Under the pieces are notes generated by a model that did not search any database, had not been told where the DNA came from, and saw only the letters and a list, made by a program, of their open reading frames with translations. From Clostridium sp. 1001271st1 H5 (lineage in GTDB: Bacteria; Bacillota; Clostridia; Lachnospirales; Lachnospiraceae), in the NCBI RefSeq assembly GCF_005845215.1, contig NZ_SPHO01000002.1, positions 310,001-374,000 of the forward strand: a stretch of 64,000 nt of DNA, given 5' to 3'. Both the position numbers and the translations under genes were made by a program. Positions within the stretch are counted from its first letter, which is position 1; each line of letters begins with the position of its first letter. Positions 32,507-40,925 of this stretch are shown here, piece by piece.

Positions 32507-34072
32507 ATGAGAAATCGTATCGGAAATGCCGGCCTGACAGCGGCCATCAGTATGGCGCTGCTTGCGGCATTTCCAGTGATTGCCTGGGCGGCGCCTGTGC
32601 TGCCGGCCGGGATAACCGCAGGCAGCCAGAGCCTGGCCGGAATGACGGCCGAGGAGGCGAAGGCAGCGGTCCAGGAATATGTGGACGGCCTGGCGGCCCA
32701 GTCAGTGACCCTTAGTGTGGATGGACAGGATGTGGCTACCACGGCGGGGGAGCTGGGCTTTCACTGGATTAACACAGACGCAGTTGATGAGGCGGCCAGC
32801 CAGTATGCCGGCGGCAGCCTGATTAAACAGTACATGATTGAAAAAGAGTTGGCGGCAGCGCCCGTGGAGATTGAACTGGAGACAGAAGTGGATTCTGCGA
32901 AGGTAAAGGCTTTTGTGGATACCCAGTGCCAGGGAATCACGGCGGAGCCCCAGAATGCATCTATAACCAGAGAAAATGGACAGTTTGTCATTACAGACTC
33001 AGTACCCGGACGGGTGGTTGACGTGGCGGGGACAGAGGCAGCCCTTAACCAGGCGCTGGAGGGCGGACTGGACCAGCCCATAGAGGTAACAGCCCAGGTA
33101 ACAGAGGAACAGCCGGCCATTACCAGCGATGCCCTGGCCACCATACAGGATGTGCTGGGCACCTATACAACTGATTTCAGCAGCAGCGGCGCAGCCCGCT
33201 CCACCAACCTGGCAGTAGGCGCGGCTAAGATTAACGGCCATGTGCTCATGCCCGGGGATGTCCTGTCCGGCTATGAATGCCTGCAGCCTTTTACCACAGC
33301 CAATGGGTATAAGACAGCGGCGGCTTATGAGAACGGCCAGGTCGTGGACAGCATCGGCGGGGGCGTGTGCCAGCTGGCTACCACACTGTATAACGCTTCC
33401 CTGGAAGCAGAGGTGGAGATTGTCCAGAGACAGAACCACTCCATGATTGTCACGTATGTGAAACCATCCAGGGACGCGGCCATTGCAGGCACATACAAGG
33501 ATATTAAGATAAAGAACAATTACAGCACCCCTATTTACGTGGAAGGGTATACCTCCGGCAGGAAGCTTACCTTCACCATATACGGCAAGGAGACCAGACC
33601 CGCTAACCGGAAGGTGGAATACGTGTCTGAAACCCTGGGAAGCACCAGTCCGGGCGAGCCCCAGCTCATTGTGGACAATGCCCTGGCTCCGGGAGCAAGG
33701 GTCAAGGTCCAGTCCTCCCATACAGGACTCCGGTCCAGATTATGGAAGGTAGTGACCGTGGACGGCGTGGAGCAGGAGAGGACCCTGCTGAACAAGGACA
33801 CCTACAATGCCTCCAAGGCCATTTACCGGGTAGGCCCCGACCTGCCGGTAGCATTGCCCATTGTGCCGGATGTGACGGCGCCTGTGGATACGGCTCCGTC
33901 GGAGACAGCACCGGTAACCGGTGTGGATGGAGGCCCGGGTGTGACGCAGCCGGCTCCTGAACCGGCTCCGGCTCCCCAAGCAAGTCCGGCTCCGGCAGCG
34001 GACCCTGCACCGGCGGCAAACCCTGCGCCGGCTGACGGCGGACCCACGGTCACTCCTGTGGAGGGACCGTAA
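32507..34072 (+). CDS. Exported VanW/YoaR-family protein with peptidoglycan-binding-4 domain and Pro/Ala tail
   Basis: A secreted or surface protein. Residues 1–27 form a signal peptide ending near AWA. Residues about 35–210 hold the YoaR-like region (TAEEAKAAVQEYVDGLA; later TTDFSSSGAARSTNLAVGAAKINGHVLMPGD). The VanW domain follows with SIGGGVCQLATTLYNASLEA and NHSMIVTYVKPSRDAAI. A G5-like segment lies near residue 370–440. The final 80 residues are Pro/Ala-rich with GGPGVTQP and end GGPTVTPVEGP, echoing the tail of the GH25 lysozyme. The biochemical role of VanW proteins is not settled; a cell-wall link is likely. Its stop overlaps the next start (TAATG). Confidence 0.85.
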   Translation: MRNRIGNAGLTAAISMALLAAFPVIAWAAPVLPAGITAGSQSLAGMTAEEAKAAVQEYVDGLAAQSVTLSVDGQDVATTAGELGFHWINTDAVDEAASQYAGGSLIKQYMIEKELAAAPVEIELETEVDSAKVKAFVDTQCQGITAEPQNASITRENGQFVITDSVPGRVVDVAGTEAALNQALEGGLDQPIEVTAQVTEEQPAITSDALATIQDVLGTYTTDFSSSGAARSTNLAVGAAKINGHVLMPGDVLSGYECLQPFTTANGYKTAAAYENGQVVDSIGGGVCQLATTLYNASLEAEVEIVQRQNHSMIVTYVKPSRDAAIAGTYKDIKIKNNYSTPIYVEGYTSGRKLTFTIYGKETRPANRKVEYVSETLGSTSPGEPQLIVDNALAPGARVKVQSSHTGLRSRLWKVVTVDGVEQERTLLNKDTYNASKAIYRVGPDLPVALPIVPDVTAPVDTAPSETAPVTGVDGGPGVTQPAPEPAPAPQASPAPAADPAPAANPAPADGGPTVTPVEGP

Positions 34073-34665
34073 TGCGGACGGCCGGACAGGGACCAGGCGG
34101 ATTCGAAAAGCGCGGCGGCTTCATGATGCCGGGGCAGGATTTGGTGATGGCTGGTTATACCGGATTTGCAGGGACCGTAAAGATAGGGGAAGAAAAGCGG
34201 GATATTCTGACGGCGCGCTTTTCACCTGTGTTCTTAAGGTGCCTGGAAGAAGCGGAGCCATACTCCGTGGAACAATGGATAAAAGGTGGGCAGAAGGAGG
34301 AGCCCTGCTCCTTCACTGCTTACGAGTATGCAGGAGAGGGCGGCGTATTAGCTGCCCTTTGGAATTTATCAGGGATATTTAACGCGGGAATCGATGTGGA
34401 CCTCAGGTGTATGCCCATGCGGCAGGTCACGGTGGAGGTGTGCGAGCTGTTTGAACTGAATCCCTACCGGCTGTACAGCGGAAACTGTGCCATTCTGGCT
34501 GCGGACAGAGGCGGACAGCTGGTGAGAAGGCTAAGGGCAGAGGGGATTCCTGCAGACGTCATCGGAAGTGTGGCGGAGGGAAATGTAAGACAGATACGCC
34601 ATGGCCAGGAGGGAGCTGGATTTCTGGAACGGCCCCAGCCCGATGAACTGGCAAAGATACTATAA
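34072..34665 (+). CDS. AIR-synthase/HypE-like protein, C-terminal domain only
   Basis: About 197 residues, of which the last 110 match the C-terminal domain of the PurM/HypE superfamily (GGVLAALWNLSGIFNAGIDVD, then PMRQVTVEVCELFELNPYRLYSG). The N-terminal ATP-binding domain of normal family members (about 330 residues) is largely absent, and the metal-binding Asp-rich motifs were not seen. It is translationally coupled to the VanW gene (TAATG); an alternative start at 34123 would remove 17 poorly conserved residues. Such short relatives may act as partners or sensors. I do not assign an activity. Confidence 0.65.
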   Translation: MRTAGQGPGGFEKRGGFMMPGQDLVMAGYTGFAGTVKIGEEKRDILTARFSPVFLRCLEEAEPYSVEQWIKGGQKEEPCSFTAYEYAGEGGVLAALWNLSGIFNAGIDVDLRCMPMRQVTVEVCELFELNPYRLYSGNCAILAADRGGQLVRRLRAEGIPADVIGSVAEGNVRQIRHGQEGAGFLERPQPDELAKIL

Positions 34666-34714
34666 AACAGGTTAAGAAGCCATGCAGACATGGAAGGATG
34701 GAGGATGATATATC

Positions 34715-35197
34715 ATGAGAGAAAAGATACTTGCGGTTATTGAGAAAAACAGCAGAATTGACCTTAAGGACCTGGCCGTACTGTTGGGAGAGAGCGAAAT
34801 AGCGGTGGCCAACGAGATAGCGGAGATGGAGAAGGAGCACATTATCTGCGGATACCACACACTGATTAACTGGGATAATACCAGCGAGGAAAAGGTAGTG
34901 GCTTTAATCGAGGTAAAGGTGACGCCTCAGAGGGGCATGGGCTTTGACAAGATAGCGGAGCGCATTTACCAGTACAGCGAGGTGGATTCCGTGTACCTTA
35001 TGAGCGGCGCCTACGACTTCACCGTGTTAATCGAAGGCAGGACCATGCGCCAGATTGCCCAGTTCGTATCCGACAAGCTGGGTCCCATGGAATCTGTTTT
35101 GAGCACTGCAACCCATTTCGTATTGAAAAAATACAAAGACCACGGCACCATTATCAGTGAACAGGTGCAGGATGAAAGGATGCTGATTACCCCATGA
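34715..35197 (+). CDS. Lrp/AsnC-family regulator
   Basis: An amino-acid-responsive transcription factor. Residues 1–50 form the helix-turn-helix (RIDLKDLAVLLGESEIAVANEI), and residues about 65–150 form the RAM effector domain (VALIEVKVTPQRGMGFDKIAERI; YLMSGAYDFTVLIEG). Its stop overlaps the aminotransferase start by four bases (ATGA), so the two are coupled, and it probably tunes the aminotransferase in response to an amino acid. Confidence 0.9.
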   Translation: MREKILAVIEKNSRIDLKDLAVLLGESEIAVANEIAEMEKEHIICGYHTLINWDNTSEEKVVALIEVKVTPQRGMGFDKIAERIYQYSEVDSVYLMSGAYDFTVLIEGRTMRQIAQFVSDKLGPMESVLSTATHFVLKKYKDHGTIISEQVQDERMLITP

Positions 35198-36366
35198 GAA
35201 ACCCATTATCCGATAAAATTGTAAAGATACCGCCGTCCGGTATCCGTAAATTCTTTGATATTGTAAGCGAGATGAAGGACGCCATCTCCCTGGGCGTGGG
35301 CGAGCCTGATTTTGAGACGCCCTGGCACATCCGCGAGGAGGGCATTTATTCCCTGGAAAAGGGCCGTACCTTCTACACCTCCAATGCCGGCTTAAAGCCT
35401 TTAAAGGTGGAGATATGCGAATATTTAAAGCGCAGATGCGGGGTTACATATGACCCGGACCAGGAGATACTGGTGACGGTAGGCGGAAGCGAGGCCATTG
35501 ACATTGCCATGCGCGCCATGTTAAATGAAGGGGATGAGGTATTGATTCCCCAGCCCAGCTATGTGTCCTATATGCCGTGTGTCACCCTGGCGGACGGCGT
35601 GCCTGTGACCATTGAGCTGGAGGAAAAGGACCAGTTCAAGCTGACCCCGGAAAAGCTTTTGGAGAAGATTACAGACAGGACCAAGATTCTCGTTCTCCCC
35701 TTCCCCAACAACCCCACGGGTGCCATCATGGAAAAAGAGGAACTGGAAGAAATTGCAAAAATAGTCCTGGAAAAGGACTTGTTCGTGATATCCGATGAAA
35801 TTTATTCCGAACTGACATACAACGGGAAACGCCATGTGACCATTGCCTCCTTCCCGGGCATGAAGGAACGGACCGTGCTCATCAATGGCTTCTCCAAGGC
35901 CTATGCCATGACGGGCTGGCGTCTGGGATATGCCGCTGCTCCCCATATTATCCTGGAGCAGATGCTTAAGATTCACCAGTACGCAATCATGTGCGCTCCT
36001 ACCACCAGCCAGTATGCTGCTGTCTCCGCCATGAAGAACGGGGACCCGGATGTGTCCATGATGCGGGAATCCTACAATCAGCGCAGGCGTTTCCTTCTCC
36101 ATGCCTATGAGGAGATGGGGCTTACCTGTTTTGAGCCAATGGGAGCATTTTATACCTTCCCCAATATCAGCCGTTTTGGCATGACTTCTGAAGAATTCGC
36201 CACCCGGTTCCTGGAAGAGGAAAAGGTAGCCGTGGTGCCGGGCACTGCATTTGGTGACTGCGGAGAGGGATTTGTCAGGGTTTCCTACGCCTACTCCCTG
36301 GATAACCTGAAAGAGGCCCTGGGGCGCATGGCAAGGTTTGTAAAGAGACTGGACGGCAGGGAATAG
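35194..36366 (+). CDS. PLP-dependent class I/II aminotransferase
   Basis: Cytoplasmic aminotransferase of the PatA/AspC-like group. Landmarks: LGVGEPDFETP, FPNNPTGAIM, ISDEIYSELTY (Asp contacting the pyridine ring) and the PLP lysine in NGFSKAYAMTGWRLGY, then VRVSYAYSLDNL with the carboxylate-binding Arg. At 390 residues it is full length. Regulator–aminotransferase coupling of this kind is common in Clostridia. Likely substrates are aspartate or aromatic amino acids, but specificity cannot be read from sequence. Confidence 0.92.
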   Translation: MRNPLSDKIVKIPPSGIRKFFDIVSEMKDAISLGVGEPDFETPWHIREEGIYSLEKGRTFYTSNAGLKPLKVEICEYLKRRCGVTYDPDQEILVTVGGSEAIDIAMRAMLNEGDEVLIPQPSYVSYMPCVTLADGVPVTIELEEKDQFKLTPEKLLEKITDRTKILVLPFPNNPTGAIMEKEELEEIAKIVLEKDLFVISDEIYSELTYNGKRHVTIASFPGMKERTVLINGFSKAYAMTGWRLGYAAAPHIILEQMLKIHQYAIMCAPTTSQYAAVSAMKNGDPDVSMMRESYNQRRRFLLHAYEEMGLTCFEPMGAFYTFPNISRFGMTSEEFATRFLEEEKVAVVPGTAFGDCGEGFVRVSYAYSLDNLKEALGRMARFVKRLDGRE

Positions 36367-36385
36367 CGGAAAGAGGCAGCATACC

Positions 36386-36892
36386 ATGATGAATATTGTA
36401 CTTTTAGAACCGGAGATGCCCTCCAATACCGGCAATATCGGCCGCACCTGCGTGGCCACCAAGACCAGGCTCCATCTCATCGAGCCCCTGGGTTTTAAGC
36501 TCAACGAAAAGGCGTTAAAGAGGGCCGGACTGGACTACTGGGACAAACTGGACGTGACTGTGTACAGCGATTACGGGGACTTCCTGGAGCGCAATCCCCA
36601 GGCCCGGGGCAGCATGTATTTTGCCACCACCAAAGCCCACAGGGTGTATTCCGACGTGTCCTACGGTCCGGACTGTTATCTCATGTTCGGCAAGGAAAGC
36701 GCCGGCATCCCGGAGGAGATACTGGTGGACAATGAGGACCGCTGCATCCGGATTCCCATGTGGGGCGATATACGCTCCCTGAATCTGTCCAATTCAGCAG
36801 CCATTGTGCTGTATGAGGCGTTGAGACAGAATGGGTTTGAGAAGCTGGAGCTGAACGGCCGTCTTCACCATCTGCACTGGAAGGATGAATAG
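36386..36892 (+). CDS. trmL: tRNA (cytidine/uridine-34 2'-O)-methyltransferase
   Basis: SPOUT-fold methyltransferase that modifies the wobble position of tRNA-Leu. Hallmarks are LLEPEMPSNTGNIGRTCVAT, LMFGKESAGIPEEIL and IPMWGDIRSLNLSNSAAIVLYEALR, the knot-forming motifs. The start could be 36386 or the next ATG three bases later. A terminator follows and separates this gene from the convergent catabolic operon. Confidence 0.95.
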   Translation: MMNIVLLEPEMPSNTGNIGRTCVATKTRLHLIEPLGFKLNEKALKRAGLDYWDKLDVTVYSDYGDFLERNPQARGSMYFATTKAHRVYSDVSYGPDCYLMFGKESAGIPEEILVDNEDRCIRIPMWGDIRSLNLSNSAAIVLYEALRQNGFEKLELNGRLHHLHWKDE

Positions 36893-36926
36893 GCATCGAT
36901 GGTTATTAGATTAGTGATAATACAAG

Positions 36927-36973
36927 AGTACCCCTGGAGCGGATGAGAATTCGCTGCTCCAAGGGTACTTTTT
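36927..36973. terminator. Intrinsic terminator between trmL and the convergent hyuB gene
   Basis: AGTACCCCTGGAGC (36927–36940) pairs with GCTCCAAGGGTACT (36956–36969) over 14 positions with one mismatch. A T run follows the right arm on the plus strand. It lies at the left border of the 37–56 kb catabolic island. Confidence 0.75.
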
Positions 36974-37052
36974 AGATTTGTTTGGGAAGTGCTGCTGTTC
37001 CAGGCACAAGACATATGGTCATATCTTTTAATAACAAGAAGATATATGCCGA

Positions 37053-38816
37053 TTAACTCTCTTTTTCATAGACATGCTCAGCACGAATTTTATCTGTTAA
37101 AGCTTCATCAATAGAGTAATGCCGGTCCTTTTTCCGGATTACTACCCCATAACAATCCCTTGCGCGTTCAATTGAAATCAGTTCTTCACGCACATCTTTC
37201 AGGACTTTCTGAGGGTCGCGCGTGAAGGGATCTCCCCAACCGCCTGCGCCGGGAGTTATGATGGTCACGATTGTATCCGTATCCACAGGAAGCGTCATTT
37301 TTGAGTAAGCCAATTCTCTGACAACCTTATCAGGAGTCTGAAGAATGCAGTGTGATGTACCTCCTCCCATTCCGCCATAGACGCCCCAAGGATGCTTCGC
37401 CATACGGTCCGTACTTAAGGTGAGAGTGGTTTTGGTGCTTAGAACCTGTATACATCTGCGCATTCCAAGCCCGCCACGGAAACGTCCGGCACCGTCCGTG
37501 TCCGGCTCGAGAGAGTTGGAACGGACCATAAGAGGATAGGTCATCTCAATGACTTCGGCAGGTGCATTGCGCGTGTTAGTCATATGTGTCTGCACTGCAT
37601 CCATTCCATCCAGTGTCTTCATTGCGCCCTGACCTCCGGCATATGTCTCAATGTAGTTATAGAGGTTGCCACGGCTATCCGTGCCTCCAATATTAAAGAG
37701 GCTGGTGACGCCATTGGATGCTGCGGCCGAACGCTCGGGAGCCGCTTTATAGAGAGCGCCCATTAGGACATCCACAACTTTTGGTGCAGTTATGATGGTT
37801 GAATTTGCAATCGCTGCTGGGGCCTTACAGTTTATTACGCTGCCATAGGGGGCTTTCACTGTAATCGGACGATATGTACCAATATTGGGTGGCAGACCTG
37901 GGTCCACTAAAACTTTGACTACATAATAACATGCAGACCTGGTGCAAGCAATATTACTATTGAATGAATCATCCACCTGTGGGTCAGTTCCTTCAAAATC
38001 AAAAAGGATTCCGTCATTGTCAATGATGGTTTTGACCTTAATTTTTACAAGGGGTGGGGTACGTTCCGTACCTTCAATGTAATCTTCATAGGTATATATA
38101 CCGTGAGGTAAAGCTTTCAAACCTTCGCGCATACGCTTTTCGGAATAATCAAATTGCGCTTCAATATAGTTCTGTAGACTTGCCACCCCATATTGTCCGC
38201 ACATTTCCTTCAGCCGCTTGGCCCCCACGTTATTGCAAGCCATCTGAGCATGAAGATCTCCCCGTACTTCCGTACTTGTACGCACATTTTGCACAATGAA
38301 TGAGAGAAGTTCCTCATCTACAATCCCCTTTTTAACAATTTTAAGAGGTGGAATCTGTAAGCCTTCCTGATATATTTCTCTAAGGCCTGACGCCATGCTG
38401 CCGGGAGCATATCCGCCAAGGTCAGAATGATGGGCCATGTTGGCTGCTATGAATTCTATTGTTCCATTGACGAATACAGGAGTTAATAATAAGATATCGT
38501 TTAAGTGGCCTGGACCTACAGGATAAGGTACGTTAAATATTATATGGTCTCCCTCGTCTAAATCATCAAGGGACATCTGTTGGAATACATAGTCCAAAGC
38601 TGAGGGCATTATGCCAAGGTGTATCGGACAGCCCAGCTCTGTCTGTGAGATAACCTCAAGATTCTTTGTATATATAGCGCAAGAACAGTCTCGGCGGTCC
38701 TTGATATTAGTAGAATAGGCGGTACGAATCAATGCCAGGTTCATTTCATCGGTTATTGAATACAGCGCATTCATGATAACCTGCAGGGTAATCATATCAA
38801 CATTTTTGCGGTTCAT
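37053..38816 (-). CDS. hyuB: Hydantoinase B / 5-oxoprolinase family subunit
   Basis: Second subunit of an ATP-dependent ring-opening enzyme (N-methylhydantoinase, 5-oxoprolinase or acetophenone-carboxylase type). Hallmarks include GHLNDILLLTPVF, AHHSDLGGYAPGSM, RFRGGLGMRR and TPGAGGWGDPF near the C-terminus, all typical of HyuB. The ATG at 38816 follows GGAAGGAG and overlaps the hyuA end by 20 bases, so the subunits are coupled. At 587 residues it is full length. It is the last gene of the eight-gene minus-strand operon that starts at 47088. Confidence 0.9.
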   Translation of the reverse strand: MNRKNVDMITLQVIMNALYSITDEMNLALIRTAYSTNIKDRRDCSCAIYTKNLEVISQTELGCPIHLGIMPSALDYVFQQMSLDDLDEGDHIIFNVPYPVGPGHLNDILLLTPVFVNGTIEFIAANMAHHSDLGGYAPGSMASGLREIYQEGLQIPPLKIVKKGIVDEELLSFIVQNVRTSTEVRGDLHAQMACNNVGAKRLKEMCGQYGVASLQNYIEAQFDYSEKRMREGLKALPHGIYTYEDYIEGTERTPPLVKIKVKTIIDNDGILFDFEGTDPQVDDSFNSNIACTRSACYYVVKVLVDPGLPPNIGTYRPITVKAPYGSVINCKAPAAIANSTIITAPKVVDVLMGALYKAAPERSAAASNGVTSLFNIGGTDSRGNLYNYIETYAGGQGAMKTLDGMDAVQTHMTNTRNAPAEVIEMTYPLMVRSNSLEPDTDGAGRFRGGLGMRRCIQVLSTKTTLTLSTDRMAKHPWGVYGGMGGGTSHCILQTPDKVVRELAYSKMTLPVDTDTIVTIITPGAGGWGDPFTRDPQKVLKDVREELISIERARDCYGVVIRKKDRHYSIDEALTDKIRAEHVYEKES

Positions 38817-40875
38817 TTGTGTACTCCTTCCGTTGTTCAATGATTAAATTACGGTATTTATCTACGATGGCATCATAGCCTTCAAAAAGGACTGTGGTGG
38901 AATCTGCCTGCTCTACAATGGCCGGGGAGAAAATTTTGTTGCCATGGCGCAATTTCCGGCGGTCATATATATTTATTTCTTTATATGTACCATCCATATA
39001 TACCCGTCGCATTCCTTTTATAGCAGCACTACAGTCCTCGCCTACATAAGGTTCTTCTGCAAGTTTAGGTTTACTAAGCAAACCGATGGCAGTTAAACGG
39101 ATATTGACAATCTCCACAAATTCATCTTCCATTGCATAGCCATATTTATCCTTGTGAGTATTGCTGTAATCACGACAAATTGTGCGCAGGTCCTCAGCGG
39201 AGTACTGGTCGATATTAGGTATAGACAATTCCAGTTCATAGCCCTGTCCCTTATAGCGCAGGTCAGCGGAGCGATGGAATATGATATCATTTTCATGAAC
39301 ATGTTCTTCCACAAGTTGCATAAGCGCCCCTTGTTCCATTTGGGCATATTCTTTACTGAGTGCGGCAGAGTCCAGATTCCACAGATTATGAAGAAAGGTC
39401 TTTGAATAATCATGACGGAAGTCTGCCATTAGAAGACCCAGCGCGCAGTTAACACCAGGTGCTTCAGGCACAATTAGTTTCTGTATATTCATCTGTTTTG
39501 CCAGAGCTACTGCATGGACAGGGCCTGCACCTCCGAAGCAAACTAACGCAAACTTTCGGGCGTCATGGCCTCGTTCAACAGACACCATGCGGATTCCACG
39601 CACCATGGTGGCGTTTACGACCTTGAGGATTCCTTCAGCAGCCTCCTCAACGGTTAAATCCATTGGTTTTGCAATATGTTCATAGATTGCTTTTTTTGCG
39701 CCCTCTATATCCAGTCCCATATCACCGTTGGCAAAGAATTCGGGGTTTAGATAACCAAGCACTGCGTTGGCGTCGCTTACAGTCGGCCTTGTACCACCGC
39801 GCATATAGCAGACAGGTCCAGGGTCTGCACCGGCGCTCTCAGGGCCAACCTGCAGCGCACCGCCTGCGTCAACCCATGCTATGCTGCCGCCGCCAGCTCC
39901 CAGAGTCTTAATATCAATCATTGGAACCTTTATGATATGACCATCTATATCGCTTTCCACAGTATAAGAGGGTTTGCCGCCGCTGGCAAGGGAAACATCA
40001 AAGCTGGTGCCTCCCATGTCTACCGTGATGATATCTTCAATGTCAATCATCTTTGCTGTTACGAGACCACCAAGCAAACCGGCCGCCGGACCGGAAAGAA
40101 CTGTCTGGACGCTTTTTTTGCTGGCTTCCTGGCTGGTAGCTACGCCGCCGTTGGATTGCATGATATGTAAATCTGACTGAATGCCCATTTTTTTGATTTC
40201 TTTTTGTATTTTTCCAAGATATTGTTCAATTATGGGCATTACATAAGCATTGATGACTGTAGTGCTGCTTCTCTCATACTCCTTATACTCAGGAAGGGTT
40301 TCGCAGGAAAGACAGACGCGTAGTTCGGGAGCAGTTTCTTTCAATATATCCCGAATACGGAGTTCATGGGAAGGATTCGCATAAGAATGGAGTAAACAGA
40401 CTGCCACAATTCCAATGCCCTCATCCACCAGGATTTTAGCTATTTTGCGAACTTCTTCCTCATCAAGGGGGACCTGTACCTCGCCGGTATAGAGCATACG
40501 CTCATCTACTTCGAAACGATACTCCCGCGCAATAAAGGAATCAGGACGACGTGAAAAGTAATCATATAATTTTGGGCGGGACTGCCTTGCAATATGCAGA
40601 ACATCACGGAATCCCTTTGTGGTAATAAGCGCAGTTGGTACACCCTTGCGCTCGATTAGTGCATTTGTGGCGACCGTTGTTCCATGTATAAGAAAGTCTA
40701 CCTGACTCAGGTCCACATCATACATATCAACAATCTTATTAATCCCATTGATAACGGCCTTATTAGGTGCTTGCGGTACAGACGGGGTTTTGGTGAGGTT
40801 GATGGTGCCTTTCGCCTCATCAATCACCACCACATCTGTAAATGTACCGCCTACGTCAATGCCAAGTCTTACCAT
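38797..40875 (-). CDS. hyuA: Hydantoinase A / 5-oxoprolinase family subunit
   Basis: ATP-binding subunit of the ring-opening enzyme, with an actin-like ATPase fold. The phosphate loop GIDVGGTFTDVVVID is at residues 4–18; DFLIHGTTVATNALIERKG, DMGGTSFDVSLASGG and VCFGGAGPVHAVALAKQM follow. The ATG at 40875 is chosen; an upstream TTG lies against the AAAGGAG site that serves this ATG. At 692 residues it is full length. Characterised relatives hydrolyse hydantoins or 5-oxoproline using ATP, or carboxylate ketones. Here it lies with a TRAP transporter and aconitase X, so a cyclic amide such as a 5-oxoproline derivative is plausible but unproven. Confidence 0.9.
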   Translation of the reverse strand: MVRLGIDVGGTFTDVVVIDEAKGTINLTKTPSVPQAPNKAVINGINKIVDMYDVDLSQVDFLIHGTTVATNALIERKGVPTALITTKGFRDVLHIARQSRPKLYDYFSRRPDSFIAREYRFEVDERMLYTGEVQVPLDEEEVRKIAKILVDEGIGIVAVCLLHSYANPSHELRIRDILKETAPELRVCLSCETLPEYKEYERSSTTVINAYVMPIIEQYLGKIQKEIKKMGIQSDLHIMQSNGGVATSQEASKKSVQTVLSGPAAGLLGGLVTAKMIDIEDIITVDMGGTSFDVSLASGGKPSYTVESDIDGHIIKVPMIDIKTLGAGGGSIAWVDAGGALQVGPESAGADPGPVCYMRGGTRPTVSDANAVLGYLNPEFFANGDMGLDIEGAKKAIYEHIAKPMDLTVEEAAEGILKVVNATMVRGIRMVSVERGHDARKFALVCFGGAGPVHAVALAKQMNIQKLIVPEAPGVNCALGLLMADFRHDYSKTFLHNLWNLDSAALSKEYAQMEQGALMQLVEEHVHENDIIFHRSADLRYKGQGYELELSIPNIDQYSAEDLRTICRDYSNTHKDKYGYAMEDEFVEIVNIRLTAIGLLSKPKLAEEPYVGEDCSAAIKGMRRVYMDGTYKEINIYDRRKLRHGNKIFSPAIVEQADSTTVLFEGYDAIVDKYRNLIIEQRKEYTNEPQKC

Positions 40876-40925
40876 GTTTACCTTTACTCCTTTCAAATTA
40901 ATATTAGTTGGAATTTTATTTTATG

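Noticed and set aside
35521-36504. 327-codon minus-strand open frame opposite the aminotransferase
   Set aside because: No family resemblance, and it spans the end of one strong gene and the start of trmL.
36893-37052. Attachment site or integrase scar at the left border of the catabolic island
   Set aside because: No tRNA end, no direct repeat matching the right border and no recombinase fragment could be found by eye.
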